Source of the DNA: Methanospirillum stamsii
Lineage (GTDB): Archaea > Halobacteriota > Methanomicrobia > Methanomicrobiales > Methanospirillaceae
Direction: 5' to 3'
NCBI RefSeq assembly: GCF_003173335.1
Contig: NZ_QGMZ01000012.1
Location: 1-64,000 of the forward strand
Length of the DNA: 64,000 nt
Each line of letters starts with the position of its first letter. The first letter of the stretch is position 1. The notes beneath the pieces were generated by a model. It was not told the DNA's origin and did not search any database. It saw nothing but the letters and a program-made list of their open reading frames with translations. The position numbers and the translations under genes are program-made. Positions 46,087-54,243 of this stretch are shown here, one piece after another.

Positions 46087-46108
46087 TCAACTTCCAGGAG
46101 AAAGATAA

Positions 46109-47020
46109 ATGAACTTACCAGTCATTGAAGCCAGCGGCCTGATAAAACGATACCGGGACCTGACTGCAGTGAATTCTATTCATTTTTCAGTCCCAAAAGG
46201 AGAACTATTCGGGTTTCTTGGTCCGAATGGTGCAGGTAAAACAACAACCATGAAAATGGTTCAGTGTGTCTCGCCCCGGACAGATGGAACGCTCCGGGTT
46301 TTTGGTATGGACCCTGATACCAGTGGCAGGGAAATTCGCAAGCGAATTGGTGTTGTACCCCAGGAGACAAACCTGGATCCCGACCTGAGTGTTTTTGACA
46401 ATCTTTCGATGTATGCACGCTTCTTTGATATATCATCCCAGGATGCTGATTTCCGGGCGCAGGAACTTTTAGAATTTTTCGAACTGGAGACCAAGAGAGA
46501 TACCATTATTGAAAAATTATCCGGGGGGATGAAAAGAAGACTTCTTCTGGCACGTGCTCTTATTAACCGACCAGAACTCCTTATCCTTGATGAACCGACC
46601 ATCGGCCTTGATCCCCAGGCCAGGCATCATATCTGGGAGAAATTGATAAAATTACGGGCAGACGGGCACACAATAGTTCTCACCACCCATTATCTTGATG
46701 AAGCGGCCCGCCTCTGTGACCGGCTTGTCATCATGGATGTGGGATCCATTCTGGTTGAGGGTTCTCCGGATTTCCTTGTCAGCCATTATATCGGCATGGA
46801 TATTGTAGAGACTGAAAACACACCTGAAGTAGCATTATTTCTTGAAAAAGCAGGCATCCCATATGAAAAAGGTGGAGAAATGATTCAGGTAAGAACCACA
46901 GATCCGGGAAAAATTGCAGATGCCCTACGGGATACCTTTCAGTCTATCCGGGTCATCATCCGGCCAGGTTCACTCGAAGATGTCTTCTTACTATTAACCG
47001 GGAGGAGGATCCGGGACTAA
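46109..47020 (+). CDS. ABC exporter ATP-binding subunit
   Basis: The 303-residue protein has the DrrA-type ABC layout: Walker A FLGPNGAGKTTTMKM, Q-loop VPQETNLD, signature KLSGGMKRRLLLARAL, Walker B LLILDEPTIGLDP and a switch His in LTTHYLDEA. A C-terminal domain of about 70 residues typical of ABC-2 exporters follows. The ATG is preceded by CAGGAGAAAGATAA. It pairs with the permease gene one base downstream; the substrate (drug, lipid or polysaccharide) is not predictable. Confidence 0.93.
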   Translation: MNLPVIEASGLIKRYRDLTAVNSIHFSVPKGELFGFLGPNGAGKTTTMKMVQCVSPRTDGTLRVFGMDPDTSGREIRKRIGVVPQETNLDPDLSVFDNLSMYARFFDISSQDADFRAQELLEFFELETKRDTIIEKLSGGMKRRLLLARALINRPELLILDEPTIGLDPQARHHIWEKLIKLRADGHTIVLTTHYLDEAARLCDRLVIMDVGSILVEGSPDFLVSHYIGMDIVETENTPEVALFLEKAGIPYEKGGEMIQVRTTDPGKIADALRDTFQSIRVIIRPGSLEDVFLLLTGRRIRD

Positions 47021-47021
47021 A

Positions 47022-47807
47022 ATGAAGACACATATGCATCTTCGAGCCTGTCTCAACGGAGTGTTCCGGGTATGGCTGAGAAATGCTCTCGTGTTTCGGA
47101 AAAATATCCGTGTCAATCTCATTCCCCCGTTTATAGAACCACTCCTGTACCTTGGAGCCATTGGATTTGGTATAGGCACTTATATCACAGATATTGATGG
47201 ACTCCCGTATGTCAGATTCATAGCTCCGGCAATTCTTGCTGCTTCGGTAATGAACGCATCATTTTTTGAATGTGCTTACGGAACCTACGTCAGGATGTAT
47301 TACCAGAAAACATTTGATGCAATTCTGGCAACACCCGTAACACTCAAAGAAGTAATTCTTGGCGAAATTGTGTGGGGAGCTACGAGGGGATTGATTTCTG
47401 CACTCTCTATAAGTATCATCCTCTTCCTGTTTGGTCTTGCATCGCCTGGGGGACTCCTTATTGCCATTCCACTTTCATTCATTGCCGGTATTTTATTTGC
47501 AAGTATTGCCGCATGCTTCTCAGCTCTATCTCCCTCTATCGACACCATTTCTTACCCGGCAACACTCTTTATTGCACCAATGTTTCTCTTTTCCGGAACA
47601 TTTTTTCCCTTGCACCTTCTTCCCCAGGTTGTTCAATATCTTGCTCTGGCCTTCCTGCCTTTAACCCATGTAGTCAGCCTTACCCGGGCTCTCCTGACCG
47701 GAACAACCGATACCATGTGGGCACTCAATATGACATGGATAGCCATTGGAATCACCGTCTTTTCATATCTTGCGATCCGACTTTTTGAGCGGAGACTGAT
47801 TGTATGA
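47022..47807 (+). CDS. ABC-2 type exporter permease
   Basis: The 261-residue protein has six membrane segments and the ABC-2 conserved region YLALAFLPLTHVVSLTRALLTG near the C-terminus, as in DrrB/NodJ proteins. It begins 1 base after the ATPase gene stop and surely forms a transporter with it. The stop lies about 30 bases before the convergent aminotransferase gene. Confidence 0.92.
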   Translation: MKTHMHLRACLNGVFRVWLRNALVFRKNIRVNLIPPFIEPLLYLGAIGFGIGTYITDIDGLPYVRFIAPAILAASVMNASFFECAYGTYVRMYYQKTFDAILATPVTLKEVILGEIVWGATRGLISALSISIILFLFGLASPGGLLIAIPLSFIAGILFASIAACFSALSPSIDTISYPATLFIAPMFLFSGTFFPLHLLPQVVQYLALAFLPLTHVVSLTRALLTGTTDTMWALNMTWIAIGITVFSYLAIRLFERRLIV

Positions 47808-47836
47808 CTGAAAGTTATTTACTCTCCATGAAAAAG

Positions 47837-49018
47837 TTATGTTGAAGTAAAAGTCTTCAGAACTTCGGACAAACGCCGTATCCCTTCTTCAATCTGATCG
47901 AATGAAGAATTTGAAAAGTTCAGCCTCATGGTATTTTCTCCACCTCCATGAGTGTAGAAGGGTATACCTGGGAGAACTGCAATTTTTTTCTCCAATGCCT
48001 TATTAAATACTTCAAGTGAAGAACAACCATCCGGCAGTGTTACCCATATAAACATCCCTCCATCAGGGATTGTATAAGAAACAGAATCAGGAAATTCTTT
48101 TTTTATAGCATTCAGCATGCATTCACATTGTTTCTGGTAAGTTTCAGTTATCTTCCGGATATAGGAATCAATAGGATATTCAGATAAATACCGGGAAATG
48201 ATTCTCTGGGCAAGAATACTCGAATGAAGATCAGTAGCCTGTTTGGCAGTAACCAGCTGGGTCATAACTTCTTTCGGAGCACAAACCCAACCCATTCTCA
48301 TCCCCGGGGTAATAATCTTTGAAAAAGACCCATTCATGACAACCTGGTCAGGGATATATTTCTTTACCGGTGTTGGAATATCTCCGGCAAACCTGATCTC
48401 ACCATATGCATCATCCTCGATAAACATCGAGTCACTGCTCCCGATAATACCTGCAACTTCTCTTCTTTTTGTTTCAGACCAGGTGACTCCGGAGGGATTT
48501 TGTGAGTTTGGAACTCCATAAAAGAACCGGCATTTCTTCTCCATAGAATCTCTGACATCATCGATAACAGGACCATCATACTCCAGTTTTATCGGAACAA
48601 AATCTGCTTCATATAAAGAAAAAGCCTGTATAGCTCCAAGATATCCTGGTTCTTCAATTGCGACAGGTGTTCCTTTATCAATGAATACTTTTCCACATAA
48701 ATCCAGGCATTGCTGTGAACCATGAGTTATAAGGATTTCATCCGGGGATACAGACAAACCATACCGGTGTGCATAACGGTCTGCTACCCATTCACGAAGA
48801 GGGAGGTATCCTTCAGTGGTTGCATACTGAAGAGCTGCAGCACCCTCATCAGAGATAACATCTTTTGCAACCTCTGCAAGTTCCCTGACTGGAAATACTG
48901 TCGGATTTGGAAGCCCTCCGGCAAATGAAATAATATCCGGGCATTCAGTTACTTTTAACGTCTCACGAATGAAAGACCGTGGAGTTTTTCCCATACGTTC
49001 AGCAAACAGGCTGCTCAT
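47837..49018 (-). CDS. PLP-dependent aminotransferase, 2-aminoadipate/aromatic type (class I/II)
   Basis: The 393-residue enzyme is of the MocR/LysN-like fold type I group: ISFAGGLPNPTVFP near the N-terminus, LQYATTEGYLPLREWVADRY, HGSQQCLDLCGKVFID, PNSQNPSGVTW and the PLP-lysine segment MNGSFSKIITPGMRMGWV. It probably transaminates an aromatic, branched or 2-amino-dicarboxylic acid; the sequence does not fix the substrate. It stands alone. Confidence 0.88.
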   Translation of the reverse strand: MSSLFAERMGKTPRSFIRETLKVTECPDIISFAGGLPNPTVFPVRELAEVAKDVISDEGAAALQYATTEGYLPLREWVADRYAHRYGLSVSPDEILITHGSQQCLDLCGKVFIDKGTPVAIEEPGYLGAIQAFSLYEADFVPIKLEYDGPVIDDVRDSMEKKCRFFYGVPNSQNPSGVTWSETKRREVAGIIGSSDSMFIEDDAYGEIRFAGDIPTPVKKYIPDQVVMNGSFSKIITPGMRMGWVCAPKEVMTQLVTAKQATDLHSSILAQRIISRYLSEYPIDSYIRKITETYQKQCECMLNAIKKEFPDSVSYTIPDGGMFIWVTLPDGCSSLEVFNKALEKKIAVLPGIPFYTHGGGENTMRLNFSNSSFDQIEEGIRRLSEVLKTFTST

Positions 49019-49171
49019 GATATCTCATATGTTAGCCTGAATCCCATTTTGGTCTTTGTATGAAAAACCGATATCCAGGTAGAAGAATAAAGCAGCGGCT
49101 GAAGAGAAATATTTCCAAAAAAAAGAACCCTGGTGAAAAACCAGGGAAATCAGATATTAAATCTGATTATT

Positions 49172-51682
49172 TTATGCAGTTGCGTTTACAGGTTCTTCTG
49201 CTGCAGTTGCGTTTTCAGCTGCTTCTGCAACAGGTTCTTCTGCAACAGGTTCTTCTGCAACAGGTACTTCAGTTACAACCGGGGTTGCAACTGCGACTGG
49301 TGCTGCGCCTGCTTCAACAACATTGAAGAGAGCGGTCTCAACGACATCGGTGGTAACACCTGCGACACGGACGATGTACTCATCCGGCTTGAAGGTGCTT
49401 GCATCGACGGTAAAGCTCCACTTGTTCAGACCATCAGTGCCCTGCTGGACCTTGATAGTTCCGGTTGCACCGTTGAACTCACCACTCTGTGACTTGTCGG
49501 TCGGCTTGAATGAAGAGGAAGTTACCTCGACAAGCAGATCGTTGTCATCGTACATGAGGTTGGTGGTACCGGCAATCTCGAACTTGGAACCAACAGACTG
49601 CTCACCGATCGGGTTGATGGTGACCTTTGGCTCCTCAACGAGGAACTGCATCTTGGTGTAGATATCGTCTACCATTGCAGAGTCGATTGCCTTGACAAGT
49701 GCTTCTGCTGCATCAGTTCCCTGAAGTGCACCTGCTCCACCAATTCTGAAGAGTTCAGAGTCACGGGTTGGGTATGCACCAAGGACCTTCTGTGGCTCGA
49801 GCGGGTTGTCTGGATAGACATCAAACTCGTTGTTGTACATCGGGTGCTGAACAACTACAAAGTACTGTCCTGCATAGAGTGATGCAGTCTCAGCGCTCTT
49901 GATTTCGTGTTCGAATGACATGTCATCGTTCACGGACTCAGTTGCGTAAAGGACTTTGTTCTTTCCAAGGATCCACAATGCGATACCCTTGGACGGGTCG
50001 CCTTCTGCGGTTCCACGGACGTACAGCTTGTCACCCTTTGCAACAACACTTGCAGATGCGGTTGCCTGGATGTATGGTTTCTTGATCACGAGTGAGACAG
50101 TGTCATACTGAGCGTCACTGAGGTGATCCTTGTCGCGCGGGGCGCTGACTGCGTATACAGTGTAGGTTCCTGCATCCATCTCAAGGTTGGCGGTCTGCCA
50201 CTTGAATTCGTAGTTGTCATCGTCCTGGACATCAGCCTGATCAAAGGATGCTGCCTGGTCGTTGTTGACTTCCTTACGTGGAGATTTCAGCATTCCTCCG
50301 TTGGTTGGGAGGTTTGGACCGGTTATGAAGAGATAGGTAAGATCAGTCTCGGAGTTAGTACCGGAGAGCTTGACTTCCTCACCAAGGTAGTAGCTCTGGT
50401 CACCAGATGCGACGATGGTTACATCGCCCTTCTCTACCTTGACATCGACCTCATCAGACTTGTACTGGCTGCCGGACTTGCGTTCGACACGGATTGTGTA
50501 CTTCTTGTCCTTGGTGTCTTTGGAACTCTTCCACTCAACGGTTCTGGTACCACTGGAATTGAGTTTTACAAGTGCGTAGAACTTGGTTCCGTGATAGTCG
50601 GGATCATCGGGGACATCCTGCTTGATGCTCTTCCCTGCTCCGCCTTCATACTGGTACTTACCGATTTCGTACGGACCTGCGGCTGCGTCCTGCTTGACAT
50701 CAGCCTGGGTGTCGAGGATCATCGGTGGCTGGTCATCGGGCTGTCCGGTCATTGAGCCGGTTCCCTTTACCCAGACATAGTACTCAGCATTTGGGACACC
50801 AGTGATGGTGACAGAGAAGGGGTTGCCACGGACTACATTGTCCTTGTTGGCTTCGATCTTCACCTGGTCGGTGGCGATCTGAACACTCTTTACTGCAGAG
50901 ATAGTCTTACCGGTGTAGTCAGAACCATCAGGTGCGGTGTACTGATCCTTCATGCTGTTGGCATTACACTCAGCCCAGACGGTGTAGGTACCTGCCTTGT
51001 ACATGCGGTTTCCATACTTGTCCTCGGCTGCAGTGTTCCATCCGTCATTAGTTGCAGGCTCAGTGTGCTTGTTATCTGGAGATACCCAGTACCAAAGCTG
51101 CTGGTTGACTGCAAGCTGGGTCAGTGCAATTTCTTTACCATTGTTTCCAACGAGGTTGGTGTAAACACCACCATCTGCACTCTTTACTTTGATCTTGAAA
51201 GGTGCATCTGCAGGCTGGTAACCCGGACGGGTGATAATGCTCTGCATGTTGGTCTCAACGACAAAGTTACCGTAGTTTCCTACTGGAATTGCCTTGCCAG
51301 TTACGTCTTCATCAACAGATCCATCCCAGACCTTAAGGTTAAGGGAAGGTTCCTTGATGTTAAATGCAAGCTGACCTTTTACGCTGCCATTCCACTGATA
51401 CCAGTTGCCGGTTTTTCCGACGAAGATATCTGGGGAGACATAAAAGGACTGTGCGTTGGTTACCTGCTGAATATCTGCAGGCTGCTCAGTCTCAGTGTTG
51501 GTACCTGGCTGCCACCATGCAATCTGGCTTACGCCACCGGTTGCTGCAGAGACATCAAGACTCTTCTCACCAAGGAAGACTTCTCCTCCGGCGGGAATCT
51601 TGTTGATTGCTGCAGTAGCGGGGAATGCCATGACTGCAAGTGCAACGAGCACCATCATGACAACTGCAAATCGTGCGTTCAT
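49172..51682 (-). CDS. DUF3821-type surface-layer protein
   Basis: The 836-residue protein has a signal peptide of about 25 residues (MNARFAVVMMVLVALAVMAF, then PATAA) followed directly by the IPAGGEVFLGEKSLDVSAAT start of DUF3821, a family I associate with major surface proteins of Methanomicrobiales. The rest is a series of beta-sandwich-like units rich in Asp, Lys and Tyr. The C-terminal 40 residues are a low-complexity Pro-Val-Ala-Glu tail (PVAEEPVAEEPVAEA) without PGF-CTERM or membrane anchor. GGAGG lies 8 bases before the ATG. Rich codon bias and a long leader suggest high expression. Confidence 0.82.
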   Translation of the reverse strand: MNARFAVVMMVLVALAVMAFPATAAINKIPAGGEVFLGEKSLDVSAATGGVSQIAWWQPGTNTETEQPADIQQVTNAQSFYVSPDIFVGKTGNWYQWNGSVKGQLAFNIKEPSLNLKVWDGSVDEDVTGKAIPVGNYGNFVVETNMQSIITRPGYQPADAPFKIKVKSADGGVYTNLVGNNGKEIALTQLAVNQQLWYWVSPDNKHTEPATNDGWNTAAEDKYGNRMYKAGTYTVWAECNANSMKDQYTAPDGSDYTGKTISAVKSVQIATDQVKIEANKDNVVRGNPFSVTITGVPNAEYYVWVKGTGSMTGQPDDQPPMILDTQADVKQDAAAGPYEIGKYQYEGGAGKSIKQDVPDDPDYHGTKFYALVKLNSSGTRTVEWKSSKDTKDKKYTIRVERKSGSQYKSDEVDVKVEKGDVTIVASGDQSYYLGEEVKLSGTNSETDLTYLFITGPNLPTNGGMLKSPRKEVNNDQAASFDQADVQDDDNYEFKWQTANLEMDAGTYTVYAVSAPRDKDHLSDAQYDTVSLVIKKPYIQATASASVVAKGDKLYVRGTAEGDPSKGIALWILGKNKVLYATESVNDDMSFEHEIKSAETASLYAGQYFVVVQHPMYNNEFDVYPDNPLEPQKVLGAYPTRDSELFRIGGAGALQGTDAAEALVKAIDSAMVDDIYTKMQFLVEEPKVTINPIGEQSVGSKFEIAGTTNLMYDDNDLLVEVTSSSFKPTDKSQSGEFNGATGTIKVQQGTDGLNKWSFTVDASTFKPDEYIVRVAGVTTDVVETALFNVVEAGAAPVAVATPVVTEVPVAEEPVAEEPVAEAAENATAAEEPVNATA
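49221..49275. repeat. 15-bp tandem repeats encoding the PVAEE tail of the surface protein
   Basis: Units of the form TTCTGCAACAGGTTC repeat about three times with one variant copy. On the coding strand they encode PVAEE-type pentapeptides. Such runs can expand or contract by slippage, changing tail length. They also create a spurious cysteine-rich frame on the plus strand. Confidence 0.8.
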
Positions 51683-52200
51683 TACATGTCCTCCGAATGA
51701 AAACGACCCATACTTCTGACATCAGCATGTTAATCCTGATGACTTCCGGTATGGAATACTCCGAGAGTAACTCCGAAGTATCATTACTTAGTTGTCTGAT
51801 ATCCTTTATATTCTTGCGATCCGAATTACCGGAGTTTGAAAACCCGGACCTCTGGAGAAAGGGGAAATGTAATAAAATTGAACCTCTTTTTGAGAATATA
51901 ACACAGATTGAGGCATATAATGATATGAGGAGAAAGTATATAATACATCGTAAAAAAACTTAAGACTAATACCGCTTTTCTTTTGTATACAGCGCCGCAC
52001 AAAAATCTGAATGGGAACTATATTTTTTTCCTGACCGCTGTTTTTCCAAAATAACTTCATGTTAAAAGTCATAACGCTGCCATTCATGAATTAAACTCCC
52101 TTATGAATGGAACAGATTATCCTGAAAATGTATGCGGGTTTTGTACGTGTGCCGCAGTATTTCTCGAAAAAAATTTAGGGCTTTGGACACGGTGTCCTTA
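51683..52200. other. 518-base upstream region of the surface-layer gene
   Basis: No gene is evident; a 96-codon plus-strand frame (51673-51963) has no family resemblance. Two minus-strand TATA-like sequences occur, AATATAAAG at 51804-51812 and ATTATATACTT at about 51935-51945, so the surface-gene leader is about 100 or 230 bases. The leader can form CATCAG-N10-CTGATG at 51720-51741 and TACTC-CGA-GAGTA near 51759-51771. A 13-bp palindrome GGACAC-G-GTGTCC is at 52185-52197 next to the tRNA gene. Confidence 0.5.
51935..51945 (-). promoter_or_regulatory. Upstream TATA-like promoter of the surface-layer gene
   Basis: The minus strand reads ATTATATACTT, close to the archaeal consensus. Transcription from here would start near 51915 and give a leader of about 230 bases. 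A second weaker candidate is at 51804-51812. Confidence 0.4.
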
Positions 52201-52273
52201 AGCCTCAGCCGAGATTTGAACTCGGGACCTGTTGATTACAAGTCAACCGCTCTGCCAGCTAAGCCACTGAGGC
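52201..52273 (-). tRNA. tRNA-Thr (anticodon TGT)
   Basis: The minus strand folds into a full cloverleaf: acceptor stem GCCTCAG/CTGAGGC, D arm with GGCTTAGCTGGCAGAGC, anticodon stem GTTGA/TCAAC around loop CTTGTAA, and a TpsiC arm with GTTCAAATC. The anticodon TGT (positions 52238-52240 on the plus strand read ACA) reads ACA/ACG threonine codons. The discriminator base is T, as expected for archaeal tRNA-Thr. No intron and no encoded CCA. Confidence 0.96.
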
Positions 52274-52356
52274 GCGGAAACATGTAGAACCTATCAACAC
52301 ATAAAGATAGTGTTTGATCGGTTTCTTTTTCCACTTCTGGTACAGACCAATCAGGA

Positions 52357-53583
52357 ATGGTACAGCTCACAGTGGATATCGGAGGCAGACCAGGGATTGA
52401 TTGCCGGGGATTTTGCTCATACTGTTATTTTAAACACGCCCAGGAACTCCCTCCATTTGGATGCAAATACTGCCTGCAGTTCACAAAGGGCTGCGATTAC
52501 TGCTCAAGAAGTGTTCAGGAAAAGTACTCCGGATTTCTCCCGCTCCGCGAGGTTGCTGAAAATGTTCTTTCAGATCTTCAGAGACTATCCGGGGATTTAA
52601 CCAGGATCACTATTTCAGGAGGAGGAGATCCCAGTTGCTACCCGGAATTTATGGAACTCGTAGAACTCCTCTCATCGCTCGAAGCCCCGCTCCACATCGG
52701 ATATACCAGTGGTAAAGGATTCGATAACCCGGATATCGCCGAATTTATGGTAGAGAAAGGGATGACGGAGATCTCATTCACCGTGTTTTCCAGTGATCCT
52801 TCTTTAAGAAGGAAGTATATGCATGACCCGACACCTGAAGCCTCCTTAGAGATCCTTGCACGCCTGGCCAGTAAGATAGATGTCTACAGCGCACTTGTTA
52901 TCCTACCCGGGATCAATGACGGAGAGAAACTGACAGAAACAGTCATGTGGCTTGAATCTGTAGGGGTGAAGGGACTCATTCTTATGAGATTTGCAAATAC
53001 AAGTAATCAGGGACTCATTCTTAATAATGCACCGGTTATCCCGGGACAGACGATCCATTCCGTTGAAGAATTTGCTGAAATAGTCAGGAAAGTCAGAGAC
53101 ATAACAACCATGCGGGTTTCAGGGACACCGCTTTGTGATCCGGACCTTCAGTCTCCCTTTATACTGGCAAATGAGGCAGAAATCCTGGGAAAACTTCCCA
53201 CAATAACTAAAAGAGCGGGCGTTATCACTGGAAGTATCGCAGCCCCTTTCATCAAAAAAATCCTGGATCAAAGAGGTGGAGAAAACCAGGTTATACAGGT
53301 AGAAAAAGAGATAGCCGACCTGATAATCATTGATGATTTAAAGAGGTTGCCCATCTCTGACCTGCCTGAAACTCTAATCATCCCAGGAAGATCTTTTGTC
53401 CATATCAGGGAAGCCGAAGAAATATTGTCCAGCGATGGAAATGTAAGAACCATAATCCGGGGACCTGACATGCTTACAGCCGATGGTGAAACATCCATGG
53501 GAATGACCAGGGATGAAGTTCTGGAACTTGAACTGGACGGCTTTCGGACTCTCATTAATCTTATCAATCAATGGGGGAACTGA
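52357..53583 (+). CDS. mmp10: Methanogenesis marker protein 10, radical SAM arginine methylase of McrA
   Basis: Mmp10 is a cobalamin-dependent radical SAM enzyme that methylates a conserved arginine of methyl-coenzyme M reductase. The start MVQLTVDIGGRPGIDCRGFCSYCYFK is characteristic. The radical SAM cluster cysteines are C16, C20 and C23 (Cx3Cx2C), and a second cysteine set C36, C39, C46 and C49 follows. TISGGGDPSCYPE is the SAM-binding segment. At 408 residues it is normal. It is found essentially in methanogens and related archaea. The cobalamin made via the cbi genes at 3-9 kb is its likely cofactor. Confidence 0.93.
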   Translation: MVQLTVDIGGRPGIDCRGFCSYCYFKHAQELPPFGCKYCLQFTKGCDYCSRSVQEKYSGFLPLREVAENVLSDLQRLSGDLTRITISGGGDPSCYPEFMELVELLSSLEAPLHIGYTSGKGFDNPDIAEFMVEKGMTEISFTVFSSDPSLRRKYMHDPTPEASLEILARLASKIDVYSALVILPGINDGEKLTETVMWLESVGVKGLILMRFANTSNQGLILNNAPVIPGQTIHSVEEFAEIVRKVRDITTMRVSGTPLCDPDLQSPFILANEAEILGKLPTITKRAGVITGSIAAPFIKKILDQRGGENQVIQVEKEIADLIIIDDLKRLPISDLPETLIIPGRSFVHIREAEEILSSDGNVRTIIRGPDMLTADGETSMGMTRDEVLELELDGFRTLINLINQWGN

Positions 53584-53655
53584 CGGCATGCTTATTATCT
53601 GCGAATTGTAACATATTACCGCACTTTTTATAGTGCTGGCAGATGCAAATCCGAC

Positions 53656-53696
53656 GTGATAGTTATGTCACTGCCCCTAATCCGGGCTTTGGGATT
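53656..53696 (+). promoter_or_regulatory. Potentially structured leader of rps15
   Basis: Between a TATA-like TTTTTATAG near 53626 and the rps15 start lie GTGA-N8-TCAC (53656-53671) and AATCC-N8-GGATT (53679-53696). Ribosomal protein genes are often autoregulated through such leaders, but the stems are short and their role is inference. Confidence 0.3.
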
Positions 53697-53773
53697 GCAG
53701 AGAGTTGGCAGGTTATCATATCTGACTCTTTTCTCTCTCTGGATTTTGCACTGTTTTACAGGAGGATATAGAA

Positions 53774-54232
53774 ATGGCACGAATGCATGCCCGCAGAAGA
53801 GGTATCTCACGCTCAGTCAGACCCTACCGGACAGAAGCACCGGAATGGTCTAACAGGGATAAAGAAACCATCACAAAGCAGATAATCGACCTGCGCAAAC
53901 AAGGACTCTCCACCGCTGAAATAGGTCTTATCATGCGGGACAAATTTGGAGTTCCCAGTGTAAAGCTCGCAACGGGCAAAAAAATCAACCAGATCCTGAG
54001 GGAAAACAGTCTTGCAACTGAAATTCCTGAAGACCTGCGGAACCTTATCGAAACAGCACTCGGTATGCGTAAACATCTCTCTGAAAATAAGAGAGATATT
54101 CACAACAAACGCCAGTTAATGCTGACTGAGTCAAAGGTGCGCAGACTGGTAAAATATTACGTGAAGAGCAAAAAACTCCCCGCAGGCTGGGTATACAAAC
54201 CAGAAACCGCAGAAATTCTTCTGTCCAGATAA
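53774..54232 (+). CDS. rps15: Small ribosomal subunit protein uS15 (S15/S13e)
   Basis: The protein begins MARMHARRRGISRSVRPYR, the archaeal/eukaryotic-specific extension, and contains LGMRKHLSENKRDIHNKRQLMLTESKVRRLVKYY, the S15 core that binds 16S rRNA helices 20-22. The 152-residue length is that of archaeal S15. AGGAGG lies 9-14 bases before the ATG. A TATA-like box near 53626 gives a leader of about 120 bases with possible hairpins. The DHH phosphoesterase gene follows 11 bases later. Confidence 0.97.
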   Translation: MARMHARRRGISRSVRPYRTEAPEWSNRDKETITKQIIDLRKQGLSTAEIGLIMRDKFGVPSVKLATGKKINQILRENSLATEIPEDLRNLIETALGMRKHLSENKRDIHNKRQLMLTESKVRRLVKYYVKSKKLPAGWVYKPETAEILLSR

Positions 54233-54243
54233 TTACGGTAGAT

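Noticed and set aside
49060-49492. Plus-strand Cys/Leu/Gln-rich frames opposite the surface-layer gene tail
   Set aside because: They are antisense products of the 15-bp repeats that encode PVAEE and have no independent signal.
50123-51700. Long antisense frames (about 210 codons) opposite the surface-layer gene
   Set aside because: They arise from the biased codon use of a highly expressed gene; composition and lack of start signals are unlike real genes.
51673-51963. 96-codon plus-strand frame upstream of the surface-layer gene
   Set aside because: It overlaps the start region and promoter of the surface-layer gene and resembles no family.
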